Shown piece by piece: positions 19,107-27,019 of a stretch of 64,000 nt of DNA. Within the stretch, counting starts at the first letter, position 1; the number at the start of each line of letters is the position of its first letter. The notes beneath the pieces were generated by a model, which did no database searches, was not told where the DNA came from, and was given only the letters and a program-made list of their open reading frames with translations. The stretch covers positions 134,578 through 198,577 of the forward strand of contig JAGLME010000004.1 of the NCBI GenBank assembly GCA_023140195.1. The letters are read 5' to 3'. Both the position numbers and the translations under genes were made by a program. The stretch is from Thermoplasmata archaeon (GTDB lineage Archaea > Thermoplasmatota > Thermoplasmata > RBG-16-68-12 > SOIM01).

Positions 19107-19571
19107 TCACGACTTTGTCACCACGATGTTGAGGGACTTGGTGATGCTGAGGGTCCCCGAGAACTCGGCTTCCACCCGGATGGTTCCGAAGTCCGATGTG
19201 CCTATGTCTATGTCCAGGCTTCTCGCTGTGAAGGTCCCGCCAGCTCCAGTCATCCCGGCTATGATGAGGTTCGCTCCCGACATCTTGATGGAGACACCTT
19301 CCAGAGGGTTCCCTTTCGTATCCCAGGCCTTGATTGTGATCGATGTCGTGTTCTCGGTTATCCTGATCGGGTCCGCCTCAGGCTCGGCGCTGTAGACCTC
19401 AATCTTGGAGAGGTCTGGAGCGGTGAATATTGTCAGCCAGGCTATGATTATTGAGATGGCTATCCCTGCTATGACCACCATGATGATCAATTGCAGAGGC
19501 ATTCCTTCCAAAGCACCTCTATCATCTAATCTAATCCTTTTCTCGAAGAGCACCCCTCTCACGGAACACAC
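19107..19571 (-). CDS. Pilin-like protein with Ig-like domain
   Basis: A 154-residue protein. A charged leader is followed by EGMPLQLIIMVVIAGIAISI, nearly the same prepilin motif as the downstream gene, then a beta-sandwich of Ig type (IRITENTTSITIKAWDTKGN). It is probably processed and assembled at the cell surface. The GTG start at 19571 is supported by a TATA-like TTATATA near 19595-19601, predicting an almost leaderless message. It is divergent from two more pilin-like genes at 19647. Confidence 0.72.
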   Translation of the reverse strand: MCSVRGVLFEKRIRLDDRGALEGMPLQLIIMVVIAGIAISIIIAWLTIFTAPDLSKIEVYSAEPEADPIRITENTTSITIKAWDTKGNPLEGVSIKMSGANLIIAGMTGAGGTFTARSLDIDIGTSDFGTIRVEAEFSGTLSITKSLNIVVTKS

Positions 19572-19646
19572 CGCCCCGGCAACACTGGTGCAGTATATAA
19601 CACTTCATTCGAAGCGGATATATCCCGATCGACCCTTACCGACCGG

Positions 19647-20120
19647 ATGGTTGTCAGGGATGAAGCTGGAACAGTCGATATATTCGAGGAGATCCCGGCG
19701 ATACTTGTCGTCATAGTGGCCGTTTTCATCTTCCTCATGACGATCGCGGAGGGTTTCATTTCTTATTCCGAGCGCAAGGAGGAGGACCGCCTGACCCACC
19801 AGTTGGAGTCGTTCTGCGATTCGATACTGTCGTTCGAGCCTCTGCTCTTCGACTCAGAAATGGGCCGGTTCGACTCCTTCAGGCTTGATGAAAAGGGAAG
19901 AGAGAAGTTGCATGATTCTTTCCGTCCAGATATGTTGGGGTTTCACTACAACGTCACCATGGCGGATGTCGGTCTGTACGAAGAGAAGTACGACTGGTCA
20001 GCGGGAGAAGAGGTCGGAGAGAGCGAACTGTCAAGAACAACGTCGGTCCCGGTCATCATATCCAATGCATATGGACAGAATCACCCAGCGTTGATGAGCG
20101 TCACCATTTGGGAGGCATGA
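19647..20120 (+). CDS. Pilin-like single-pass membrane protein
   Basis: A 157-residue protein with one hydrophobic segment near the N-terminus (about residues 17-36) after an acidic leader, then an extracellular region. Size and topology fit minor pilin-like proteins of Thermoplasmata. GATATATCC at 19617-19625 is a TATA box placing transcription start a few bases ahead of the ATG. The last codon overlaps the next gene through ATGA, indicating translational coupling. Confidence 0.65.
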   Translation: MVVRDEAGTVDIFEEIPAILVVIVAVFIFLMTIAEGFISYSERKEEDRLTHQLESFCDSILSFEPLLFDSEMGRFDSFRLDEKGREKLHDSFRPDMLGFHYNVTMADVGLYEEKYDWSAGEEVGESELSRTTSVPVIISNAYGQNHPALMSVTIWEA

Positions 20121-20656
20121 GATTGGGTAATGTCGCCAACACGAACGGTCAGGCGGCTGCCTTTGACGCCGTCATGTTCCTGGCCATCCTTCTGGTCGCT
20201 TCGGCCTTGATCCTGGGAGTGTCCACCCACCTCAGGCAGGCCGAGGATGTTTCGGAGTTCAGTGACCTGCATACCCTGACAACGAGAACGTCGAATGCAC
20301 TGCTGGGATCCACCGTACCCAATGCTACGTACGTGGATGTCGGAGGGGGTGTGATCGTGTCCAAGGACATCTCGGTGCTGGATATGATGGTGGAAGAGCT
20401 TCTTCTGGTGCAGGCTGGAGTTCCGGAGAATAACTTCGACGGAGATGGAGGGTACAACCACAGGATCGAGCAAGTGTTGTCTTCATTGGTGGACGAGGAC
20501 AGATTCCGATTCGAGCTTTGCGGCAGATACGTAGATGTTTCAGTGTCCTTTGGCGAGGCCAGTGGTCAAACGGATACGGCGGCAAGGACGACGGAGATCT
20601 TCCTGCCGGGTGTTTCCCAGCCTATCCGGATCACGCTCTCGATTTGGCCGTGTTAG
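20117..20656 (+). CDS. Pilin-like single-pass membrane protein
   Basis: About 179 residues. The ATG at 20117 overlaps the preceding stop (ATGA), which is why it is preferred to an upstream TTG. One hydrophobic segment follows a short leader (AAAFDAVMFLAILLVASALI), then an extracellular domain with few recognisable features. It is cotranscribed with the upstream pilin-like gene; together the four genes at 18.6-20.7 kb form a small surface-fibre or pseudopilin-like locus lacking any visible ATPase or membrane platform gene. Confidence 0.65.
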   Translation: MRLGNVANTNGQAAAFDAVMFLAILLVASALILGVSTHLRQAEDVSEFSDLHTLTTRTSNALLGSTVPNATYVDVGGGVIVSKDISVLDMMVEELLLVQAGVPENNFDGDGGYNHRIEQVLSSLVDEDRFRFELCGRYVDVSVSFGEASGQTDTAARTTEIFLPGVSQPIRITLSIWPC

Positions 20657-20719
20657 AAACTGTCACTCCCGAGAGTGAAAACAATACCTTAAAAGGATAG
20701 ACAGCGAATAATAAGTTAG

Positions 20720-21220
20720 ATGCCGAAAGCGTTCGATGAGAGATTGAGAGAGGCAAAGGACCTTCCTGGGATATTCGAGCTCGTGAAGCTGGCGGTCATC
20801 AAGACCAGAAGAAAGAGGAGGGCTGGATTGATGCTGGGAATAGGTGACCTGGGGAACCACCCGAAGGGATTCCTTGGAGCCTTCTATCCGGTAGCCACCA
20901 ACATCATCGTGATGAACAGGATCCCGATGGACAGGATCAAGGAGACGAACCCGGAACTCTACAAGCCATATGTATTCCACGTGCTGCTCCATGAGTACAT
21001 TCATGCCCTCGGGGATGTGGACGAGTTCTCCACCAGGACGACAACGTACGAGATAACGAAGGAGCTCTTCGGTCCTGACCACCTGGCCACCAAGATGGCC
21101 GAGGACTATACACAGTTCTTCCCGAGCCTTGTGTATCCGGAAGTCGCCTGGCAGCCTCAGAGCTTGGATTTTGAGCTGGTTGATAATTTCGACGCTTCCA
21201 GCGTCAGGTACATACACTAA
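20720..21220 (+). CDS. Small HExxH metalloprotease-like protein
   Basis: A 166-residue predicted cytoplasmic protein carrying HEYIH in the context VLLHEYIHALGDVDEF (about residues 91-106), the zinc-binding motif of gluzincin/metzincin peptidases. No signal peptide is present. CCTTAAAAGG at 20688-20697 is a TATA box spaced for leaderless transcription from the ATG. The substrate is unknown. Confidence 0.7.
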   Translation: MPKAFDERLREAKDLPGIFELVKLAVIKTRRKRRAGLMLGIGDLGNHPKGFLGAFYPVATNIIVMNRIPMDRIKETNPELYKPYVFHVLLHEYIHALGDVDEFSTRTTTYEITKELFGPDHLATKMAEDYTQFFPSLVYPEVAWQPQSLDFELVDNFDASSVRYIH

Positions 21221-21795
21221 CTTCGGAGAAACCTCTCCAATTCCCTTTTCAGGTCGCGCATGAAGATGTTCCCGACCACGATTCTCTTCCCGAGAACATA
21301 GCTTGGGACCTTATCCACACCGATCCTTTCGGTCTCCCTGTCGCTCTCCTTGAGGATGGCGTCGAACTCCGGGTTGGCGAGTTCCCGTTCGAATATACCT
21401 GGGTCCATACCGACGCTTGAGGCGACCTCTTTCAGAACGTTGATGTCGGCAATGTCCTTCTTCTCCTCCCAGTGAACGCGCCAGATCGAGTCATGGTACT
21501 GCTTGAACTTCCCCATCTTCCTTGCGATCTCCGCCCCTATCAGTGCGTTTCGCGAATTTGACCGGTGTTCCGGCAGGGTGAAGTCCACTTTTATCTCCTT
21601 TCCAAGCGATGCGGTGATATAGGATGGTGACAGGCTTCTCCGTATCAAGGGCGGGGTGGTCCTTTCCGGATGAATCTCCCAGCCCCTCCAGCTGAACTCG
21701 ACGTCGAATTCGGCCTTCAGCAGCGGCTCCCTCTTTGACGCGATGTAGGTGTAAGGACAAACGTAATCGAAGTAAACGTCCACCGTTCTTGTCAT
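21217..21795 (-). CDS. DsbA-family thioredoxin-fold protein (FrnE/HCCA isomerase-like)
   Basis: A 192-residue DsbA-like protein. It starts TVDVYFDYVCPYTYIASKRE; the helical insert and the cis-Pro region DKVPSYVLGKRIVVG near the C-terminus are typical of the DsbA/2-hydroxychromene-2-carboxylate isomerase group. The active-site motif is CPYT rather than CxxC, so only one Cys remains and a classical disulfide exchange is unlikely. ATG 21795 is chosen for the perfect GGAGG five bases upstream; longer upstream extensions are not protein-like. The stop overlaps the convergent protease gene by four bases. Confidence 0.85.
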   Translation of the reverse strand: MTRTVDVYFDYVCPYTYIASKREPLLKAEFDVEFSWRGWEIHPERTTPPLIRRSLSPSYITASLGKEIKVDFTLPEHRSNSRNALIGAEIARKMGKFKQYHDSIWRVHWEEKKDIADINVLKEVASSVGMDPGIFERELANPEFDAILKESDRETERIGVDKVPSYVLGKRIVVGNIFMRDLKRELERFLRS

Positions 21796-21914
21796 ATCCT
21801 CCCCTTCCCTGGTGAGATCCTGTTCGTGACCAATGAATGTGCCTTTATTATTCTTCCCCTCTTGAATCGGGCTCAGTGGCTCTTCGGGTCGGTCACCACG
21901 TCCACCAACGCGGA

Positions 21915-22316
21915 TCACTCCAGATAATACTCTCCCGGCGGAGCCAGGTCGTGGATCTCTTTCACTCTTATCTTCACCACCGATTGGACCATGGGTCTCT
22001 TGGTATACGGCTTTGAGATCTCTTCCACTATCTGCTCGTACAGTGGTCCGTCCGTGAGAACCTCCGCCCTGCCCCTGAACTGGAACCCCTCCTTCTTCCC
22101 CACGTCCACCACGCTGACCGCGATCCACGGGTTCTCCTTGAGGTTGTCCCGGGTCTTCTTCGAGAAGAGATCGGCAAATGCCAGCGTCTTGTCGTCAACT
22201 ATCCTCAACGGTCCCTTTGGAGAGACGTTGGGATGGCCTTTCTTGTCTGTGGTCGCAACGTAGGATATCTTCTGCGTCTCCACGAACTTCCTCATCTCAT
22301 CGGTGATCTTCACCAT
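21915..22316 (-). CDS. Pyridoxamine 5'-phosphate oxidase-like FMN-binding protein
   Basis: A 133-residue split-barrel flavoprotein of the PNPOx-like superfamily. Typical segments are SYVATTDKKGHPNVSPKG near the N-terminus, then LFSKKTRDNLKENPWIAV, and FRGRAEVLTDGPLYE. Such small proteins bind FMN or F420 and reduce diverse substrates; the substrate is not predictable. ATG 22316 follows GGGGGT by eight bases; a GTG at 22322 is also in frame. It lies 120 bases upstream of the DsbA-like gene on the same strand. Confidence 0.85.
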   Translation of the reverse strand: MVKITDEMRKFVETQKISYVATTDKKGHPNVSPKGPLRIVDDKTLAFADLFSKKTRDNLKENPWIAVSVVDVGKKEGFQFRGRAEVLTDGPLYEQIVEEISKPYTKRPMVQSVVKIRVKEIHDLAPPGEYYLE

Positions 22317-22408
22317 ATCCACACACCCCCATTCATTCTCGGGAGACCTAATTCAATCAACCCTAAATGCTTTTTCGTTATGCTCGGGAGGATGTCTAAA
22401 TGACAATG

Positions 22409-22416
22409 CATAAAAG
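22409..22416 (+). promoter_or_regulatory. TATA box of the arsenate reductase-hemerythrin operon
   Basis: CATAAAAG, about 25 bases ahead of a predicted start of transcription near 22438. It gives a leader of about 40 bases ending in GGGGGAG just before the proposed ATA start codon at 22479. Confidence 0.45.
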
Positions 22417-22478
22417 GAGCAGAGTATTATCGAACACCCGCCAGAAGAGGGACACTTCTTACTAACGGGGGAGTCACC

Positions 22479-22916
22479 ATAGTCAATGACAGACAAAGGA
22501 TATTATTCCTATGCACGGCTAACTCGTGCAGATCCCAGATGGCAGAAGGAATCGTGAGGCATGATTTCGGTGACAAGTTCGATGTTCACAGCGCTGGCGC
22601 CAATATCGCGCCCGTGCACCCGTTGGCCGTCATGGTGATGAGCGAGACCGGGATCGACATCTCAGAACAAGGAAGCAAGCCAGTTGGCGAGTTCTTGGGT
22701 GAGAGATTCGACTATGTTGTGACTCTGTGCGGTGACTCTGCAAAGGATGTCTGCCCATTGTTCCTCGGAGAGGTTGGAGAAAGACTGCACTGGAACTTCC
22801 CTGACCCAGTTGAGACGGAAGGAACCGAGGAAGAGGTGTTGAGTGTGTTCAGGAAGGTCCGGGACGGCATCAAGAAGAGGTATACAGAATTCGTAGATGA
22901 GTTGAAGGAGACATAG
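22479..22916 (+). CDS. arsC: Arsenate reductase, low-molecular-weight phosphatase type
   Basis: A 145-residue thioredoxin-coupled ArsC-like protein that reduces arsenate to arsenite. The P-loop CTANSCRS (C12 to R18, CX5R) and the later pair in VTLCGDSAKDVCPLF match the three redox cysteines of this family. The first in-frame ATG (22539) falls after the P-loop and would destroy it, so translation must begin upstream; no ATG, GTG or TTG exists between the preceding stop and the P-loop. The best candidate is ATA at 22479, five bases after GGGGGAG. A sequencing error is the alternative. The next gene follows after one base. Confidence 0.88.
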   Translation: MVNDRQRILFLCTANSCRSQMAEGIVRHDFGDKFDVHSAGANIAPVHPLAVMVMSETGIDISEQGSKPVGEFLGERFDYVVTLCGDSAKDVCPLFLGEVGERLHWNFPDPVETEGTEEEVLSVFRKVRDGIKKRYTEFVDELKET

Positions 22917-22917
22917 C

Positions 22918-24120
22918 ATGAATGAAACGCCTAACAAGGAAATCTTGAAGGATATGATCAAGAGGCTGCACGACGGCGACAACTTCGAGGAGGTCAAGCG
23001 GGAGTTCGGCGAGTTGGCAAAGAACGTCACACCAGCGGACATAGCAAGAGCGGAGCAAGAGCTGGTCGACGAAGGCATGGAGCTGGAGGAGATACAGAAG
23101 CTGTGCGAGGTGCATCTGGCCCTGTTCAAGGATACGCTGGAGGAGCAGGAGGCAATTGCGCCTGAGGGCCACCCAATCAACATCCTGATGGGGGAACACA
23201 CGCAGATGCTGCTTCTGGCTGACGAGCTGAAGGCCAATGCGGCCGAGGTCAAGACCGCGAAGGGTTGGGGGTCCATAGAGGACAACCTGAAGCATCTGGA
23301 CCATGTCGTGGAACACATGAAGGACTCCGAGAACCACTACCTTCGGGAAGAGAACGTCCTGTTCCCGTATCTAGAGAAGCACGGCATCGTAGAACCGCCC
23401 AAGGTCATGTGGATGGACCACGACCAGATACGAGGGTTGAAGAGGGAGCTATACGACCTGTACGAAGGGAGGAAGGGGAAGAAATTCCACGATTTCGGAA
23501 GACGACTTGACGAGATCTCGTGCGCCCTTGCAGATACGCTGGCGAATCACTTCAACAAAGAGAACAACGTCCTTTTCCCTGCGAGCATGGAGGTGATAGA
23601 GGATGATGAGTGGCCCGAGATAACCAAAGAGTTCGATGACATCGGATATTGCTGCTTCACGCCACAACCCGAGAGAGTTGCGGTCGAGGAGAAGGAGACG
23701 GCCCCGGAGATCGGGATAGAGGGCTCGATAGAGTTCGAGACTGGGACCCTGTCAGCAGAACAGATCGATGCTGTATTCAGCACACTTCCCGTGGACCTGA
23801 CCTTCGTTGACAAGAATGACGAGATGAAATTCTACACCGATGGTGGAGGAGGAGTGTTCCAAAGGACCAAGGCGTCCATAGGCAGAAAGGTCCAGAACTG
23901 CCACCCGGAGAAGAGCGTTCATCTGGTCAACAAGATACTGGACGATTTCAAGAGCGGCGAAAGCGATGTGGAAGAGTTCTGGATTGACATGAAGGGAAGG
24001 AAGATCCACATCAGGTACTTCGCGGTCCGTGACAGGAACGGGGATTATCTGGGCTGCTTGGAGGTCACCCAGGACATCACCGACTTGAGGACGATAGAAG
24101 GCGAGAAGAGGCTGCTGTGA
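22918..24120 (+). CDS. DUF438-hemerythrin-PAS sensor protein
   Basis: A 400-residue protein with three parts: an N-terminal DUF438 helical domain (about 1-80), a hemerythrin-like HHE domain (about 85-245) with metal-ligand candidates in HPINILMGEH, HLDHVVEHMKDSENHY and LANHFNKENNVLFP, and a C-terminal PAS domain (about 275-395, ending GCLEVTQDITDLR). This architecture is widespread in anaerobes and is thought to sense oxygen, NO or redox state through the diiron site. It starts one base after the arsenate reductase stop, so the two are cotranscribed. Confidence 0.92.
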   Translation: MNETPNKEILKDMIKRLHDGDNFEEVKREFGELAKNVTPADIARAEQELVDEGMELEEIQKLCEVHLALFKDTLEEQEAIAPEGHPINILMGEHTQMLLLADELKANAAEVKTAKGWGSIEDNLKHLDHVVEHMKDSENHYLREENVLFPYLEKHGIVEPPKVMWMDHDQIRGLKRELYDLYEGRKGKKFHDFGRRLDEISCALADTLANHFNKENNVLFPASMEVIEDDEWPEITKEFDDIGYCCFTPQPERVAVEEKETAPEIGIEGSIEFETGTLSAEQIDAVFSTLPVDLTFVDKNDEMKFYTDGGGGVFQRTKASIGRKVQNCHPEKSVHLVNKILDDFKSGESDVEEFWIDMKGRKIHIRYFAVRDRNGDYLGCLEVTQDITDLRTIEGEKRLL

Positions 24121-24196
24121 TGATGGAACTTAGCAAAGAATATGTAGTTCGAGAGAATCTTAAACGATTGCTTTGAGGTTAGAGGAGGAAGGAAAT

Positions 24197-24367
24197 ATGG
24201 CGGAAATGGTCAAGTGGAAATGCGAAGTCTGTGGATATATCTACGACCCGATCAAGGGAGACCCCGACGGGGGCATAGAACCGGAAACGACCTTCGATCA
24301 ACTACCCGAGGATTGGGTCTGCCCGATATGTGGCGCAGGTAAGGAAGATTTCGAGAAGGTAGATTAG
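24197..24367 (+). CDS. Rubredoxin
   Basis: A 56-residue one-iron electron carrier. The Fe ligands are in CEVCGY and CPICGAGK, with the conserved spacing and aromatic residues ([24 protein letters not shown]). ATG 24197 follows GGAGGAAGG by four to five bases. The stop is two bases from the flavodiiron protein start, so it most likely donates electrons to that enzyme and to the rubrerythrins and desulfoferrodoxin downstream. Confidence 0.96.
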   Translation: MAEMVKWKCEVCGYIYDPIKGDPDGGIEPETTFDQLPEDWVCPICGAGKEDFEKVD

Positions 24368-24368
24368 T

Positions 24369-25556
24369 ATGGCCGTGCGGGAACTGAAGGAGAACGTCCA
24401 TAGCGTTGGCGCCATAGACTGGGACAGGAGGCAGTTCGACGCTCTCATACCGCTTCCCAACGGGACCAGCTACAACGCGTATCTGATACGAGGCAGTGAG
24501 AAGACCGCATTGCTGGATACCGTGGACCCGTCCAAAGAACACGAGCTTCTGTCCAACCTGAAGAAGCTGGGCGTTGAACAGATCGATTTCGTCATATCAC
24601 ACCATGCGGAACAGGACCATTCCGGTTCGATACCGAAGATCCTGGAGGTCCATCCAAATGCGAAGGTGGTCACCAATCCCAAGTGCAAGGACATGTTGAT
24701 CGACCATCTTTCGGTCCCGGAGGACAAGTTCATTACCGTTGAGGATGGGGAGACGCTATCGCTCGGAGACAAGACACTCGAGTTCATCTATGCGCCCTGG
24801 GTGCACTGGCCCGAGACCATGATCAGCTACCTGAGAGAGGACAAGATCCTGTTCACCTGCGATTTCCTGGGATCGCATTTCGCGACCAGCGGGACCTTCG
24901 TGAGGAACCAACCGAGGACGTACGATATGGCCAAGAGATACTACGCAGAGATAATGATGCCTTACAGGAACAAGATACAGAAGCACCTGGAGAAGATAGA
25001 TGAGATGGATGTGGAAATGATCGCCCCGAGCCACGGTCCGGTATACAACAATCCGAAGTTCATACTGGACGCATACAAGGAGTGGGTCTCACCGGATGTG
25101 AAGAACGAGGTCATCATCACCTATGTTACAATGCATGGCAGCACCCGGAAGATGGTGGAACATCTCACCAGCGCTCTAGTGGAGAAAGACCTGATTGTGA
25201 AGGTCTACGACCTCACAGCGACGGACATAGGCGAGCTGGCTATGGACCTGGTCGACGCGGCAACAATAGTGATAGCCTCGCCCACCGTTATGGTCGGACC
25301 CCATCCGGCCGCCCTCTATGCGATCTACCTCACGAATCTGCTCAGACCTAAGCTGAGATTCGCGACGATAATTGGCTCCTATGGCTGGGGAAGCAGGATA
25401 GTCGAACAGGTTAAGGGGTTGATCCCCAACCTGAAGGTGGAGCTCATCGAACCAGTCGTGATCAAGGGATATCCCAAGGAGGAAGACCTTGCAGCTTTGG
25501 ACAGGTTGGCGGATGAGATTGTCGAAAAGCACAAAAGCATAGACGTCATGAGATGA
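24369..25556 (+). CDS. fprA: Flavodiiron protein (FprA-type oxygen reductase)
   Basis: A 395-residue class A flavodiiron protein. The N-terminal metallo-beta-lactamase-like domain has the diiron motif H79-x-E81-x-D83-H84 (SHHAEQDHSG), further ligands in FTCDFLGSH and PSHGPVY. From about residue 250 a flavodoxin domain binds FMN (YVTMHGSTRKMVEHL and SYGWGSRIVEQ). It reduces O2 to water, or NO to N2O, without releasing reactive oxygen. Electrons probably come from the rubredoxin encoded directly upstream. Confidence 0.95.
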   Translation: MAVRELKENVHSVGAIDWDRRQFDALIPLPNGTSYNAYLIRGSEKTALLDTVDPSKEHELLSNLKKLGVEQIDFVISHHAEQDHSGSIPKILEVHPNAKVVTNPKCKDMLIDHLSVPEDKFITVEDGETLSLGDKTLEFIYAPWVHWPETMISYLREDKILFTCDFLGSHFATSGTFVRNQPRTYDMAKRYYAEIMMPYRNKIQKHLEKIDEMDVEMIAPSHGPVYNNPKFILDAYKEWVSPDVKNEVIITYVTMHGSTRKMVEHLTSALVEKDLIVKVYDLTATDIGELAMDLVDAATIVIASPTVMVGPHPAALYAIYLTNLLRPKLRFATIIGSYGWGSRIVEQVKGLIPNLKVELIEPVVIKGYPKEEDLAALDRLADEIVEKHKSIDVMR

Positions 25557-25571
25557 GGGAGGAGGAGAAAA

Positions 25572-25952
25572 ATGACGGAAAGATTGGAAGTGTATAAGTG
25601 CGATGAATGCGGGAACATAGTGGAGGTCTTGCACGCAGGTGGTGGGACCCTGGTATGTTGCGGCGAGGATATGACCCTGATGGAGGTCAAGACAGAGGCC
25701 CAGGAAGGAAAAGAGAAGCACGTCCCTGTGGTCGAGAAGACGGACAGCGGAGTGAGGGTCAAGGTCGGTTCGATCCCACATCCCATGGAGGAGCAGCACT
25801 ACATCGAGTGGATACAGGTCGTGACCGACTCGAAGGTCCTCAGGAAGTTCCTGAAGCCTGGAGAGGCTGCTGAAGCCGAGTTCGAGACTTCAGAAGAGAT
25901 AGCGTACGCAAGGGAGTACTGCAACGTTCACGGTCTCTGGATCAAGGAGTAG
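25572..25952 (+). CDS. dfx: Desulfoferrodoxin (2Fe superoxide reductase)
   Basis: A 126-residue class I superoxide reductase. The N-terminal desulforedoxin domain has C10, C13, C29, C30 for an Fe(Cys)4 centre. The catalytic domain carries H50 (KHVPVVE), H70 and H76 ([12 protein letters not shown]), and C117/H120 (CNVHGLW), the complete Fe(His)4Cys site. It reduces superoxide to hydrogen peroxide, which the peroxiredoxin and rubrerythrins next door can remove. GGGAGGAGG precedes the ATG. It sits 15 bases after the flavodiiron gene. Confidence 0.96.
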   Translation: MTERLEVYKCDECGNIVEVLHAGGGTLVCCGEDMTLMEVKTEAQEGKEKHVPVVEKTDSGVRVKVGSIPHPMEEQHYIEWIQVVTDSKVLRKFLKPGEAAEAEFETSEEIAYAREYCNVHGLWIKE

Positions 25953-26016
25953 CGAAAGAACCTGGAATCGAAGGTTGGAGCTGGTCGTGAAATATGAAGA
26001 GGAAAGGGGAACATAG

Positions 26017-26472
26017 ATGGTAAAACTGAATGTTGGAGATAAGTTTCCTGAGATCAAGGGTGACACCACCAAGGGGGAAGTCTCGCTGTCGAATTATTCC
26101 GGCAAGAACGTTGTGGTGTACTTCTATCCAAAGGACAACACCCCTGGCTGTACAAAAGAGGCAAAGAGCTTCAGAGACTACGGCGGGGAGTTCGAGAATC
26201 TTAACACCGAGATAGTCGGGATAAGCACTGACAGCATCAAGTCCCATGAGAAATTCGCAAGGAAATATGACCTGGACTTCACGCTACTGAGCGACAGGGA
26301 CAAGACCATCTGCAACTCGTGCGGGGTGACTGGGCTGACGGGAATGACGGCGAAGAGAACGACCTTTCTCCTGGACAAAGAAGGTGTGATCAGGACCATC
26401 TGGGAGAACGTGAGCGTCAAAGGTCATGCCGAAGATGTCTTGAACAAGGTTAAAGAACTGAATAGCCAATGA
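26017..26472 (+). CDS. Peroxiredoxin, Bcp/PrxQ type
   Basis: A 151-residue thioredoxin-fold peroxidase. The peroxidatic Cys is C45 in DNTPGCTKEAKSF; the usual resolving Cys five residues later is absent, leaving the pair in ICNSCGV as other candidates. FYPKDNTPGC and SYLLD-like FLLDKEGVIRTIW are characteristic. It removes hydrogen peroxide and organic peroxides. It lies in the oxidative-stress cluster with its own AGGAAAGG ribosome site. Confidence 0.94.
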   Translation: MVKLNVGDKFPEIKGDTTKGEVSLSNYSGKNVVVYFYPKDNTPGCTKEAKSFRDYGGEFENLNTEIVGISTDSIKSHEKFARKYDLDFTLLSDRDKTICNSCGVTGLTGMTAKRTTFLLDKEGVIRTIWENVSVKGHAEDVLNKVKELNSQ

Positions 26473-26497
26473 ATCTGATGAATGAGAGGTGAGCAAG

Positions 26498-26989
26498 ATG
26501 AATCTGAGCGAATATAGCATGAATGACCTGCTCCTGGCAGCGATCAAGAGCGAAGTGAGCGCCATCAAGGTTTACGCAACCTTGGCGGAGGGTGTGAAGA
26601 ACGCCTTCCTGAAAGACAAGCTGAACTTCCTGGCGGGAGAGGAGAAGAAGCATCAGCAGAAACTCGAGTCGATATACGGAGAGAACTTCCCCGGGAAAGA
26701 AGTGGTATTGCCCAAAGAATCACCAGTGCCGCTTCCGGAGATAATGTTCCCCGATGAGGGGGTGCCGCTGTCCCGGATACTTGAGAGCGCCATGGGGGCC
26801 GAGAAGGCAGCGAACGAGTTCTACAAGTCGCTCTCAGAGCTGTTCGAGGACCCGAACACGAAGGCCACGCTGACCTATCTGGCGGCAATGGAGATGGGGC
26901 ATTACAAACTGCTGGAGATAGAGAAGGAATATGCGGAGAGGTTCGAGGACTTTGACGAATACGTACCAATGATGCATGCGGGACCGTGA
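26498..26989 (+). CDS. Rubrerythrin-like ferritin-fold diiron protein
   Basis: A 163-residue four-helix-bundle protein with paired E and ExxH motifs: AIKSEVSAIKVY and GEEKKHQQKLE in the first half, GAEKAANEFY and AMEMGHYKLLE in the second. No rubredoxin tail is present. Its likely role is peroxide reduction or iron handling with the full-length rubrerythrin next door. ATG 26498 is used because GGTGA lies five to six bases upstream. Confidence 0.88.
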   Translation: MNLSEYSMNDLLLAAIKSEVSAIKVYATLAEGVKNAFLKDKLNFLAGEEKKHQQKLESIYGENFPGKEVVLPKESPVPLPEIMFPDEGVPLSRILESAMGAEKAANEFYKSLSELFEDPNTKATLTYLAAMEMGHYKLLEIEKEYAERFEDFDEYVPMMHAGP

Positions 26990-27019
26990 AGATTACTAGG
27001 TAAACAAAGGAGTGATAAG

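Noticed and set aside
21796-22128. Upstream extension of the DsbA-like frame to give a 303-residue protein
   Set aside because: The extra residues are Gly/Arg-rich, overlap the FMN-binding protein gene in another frame, and a perfect Shine-Dalgarno sequence precedes the ATG at 21795.
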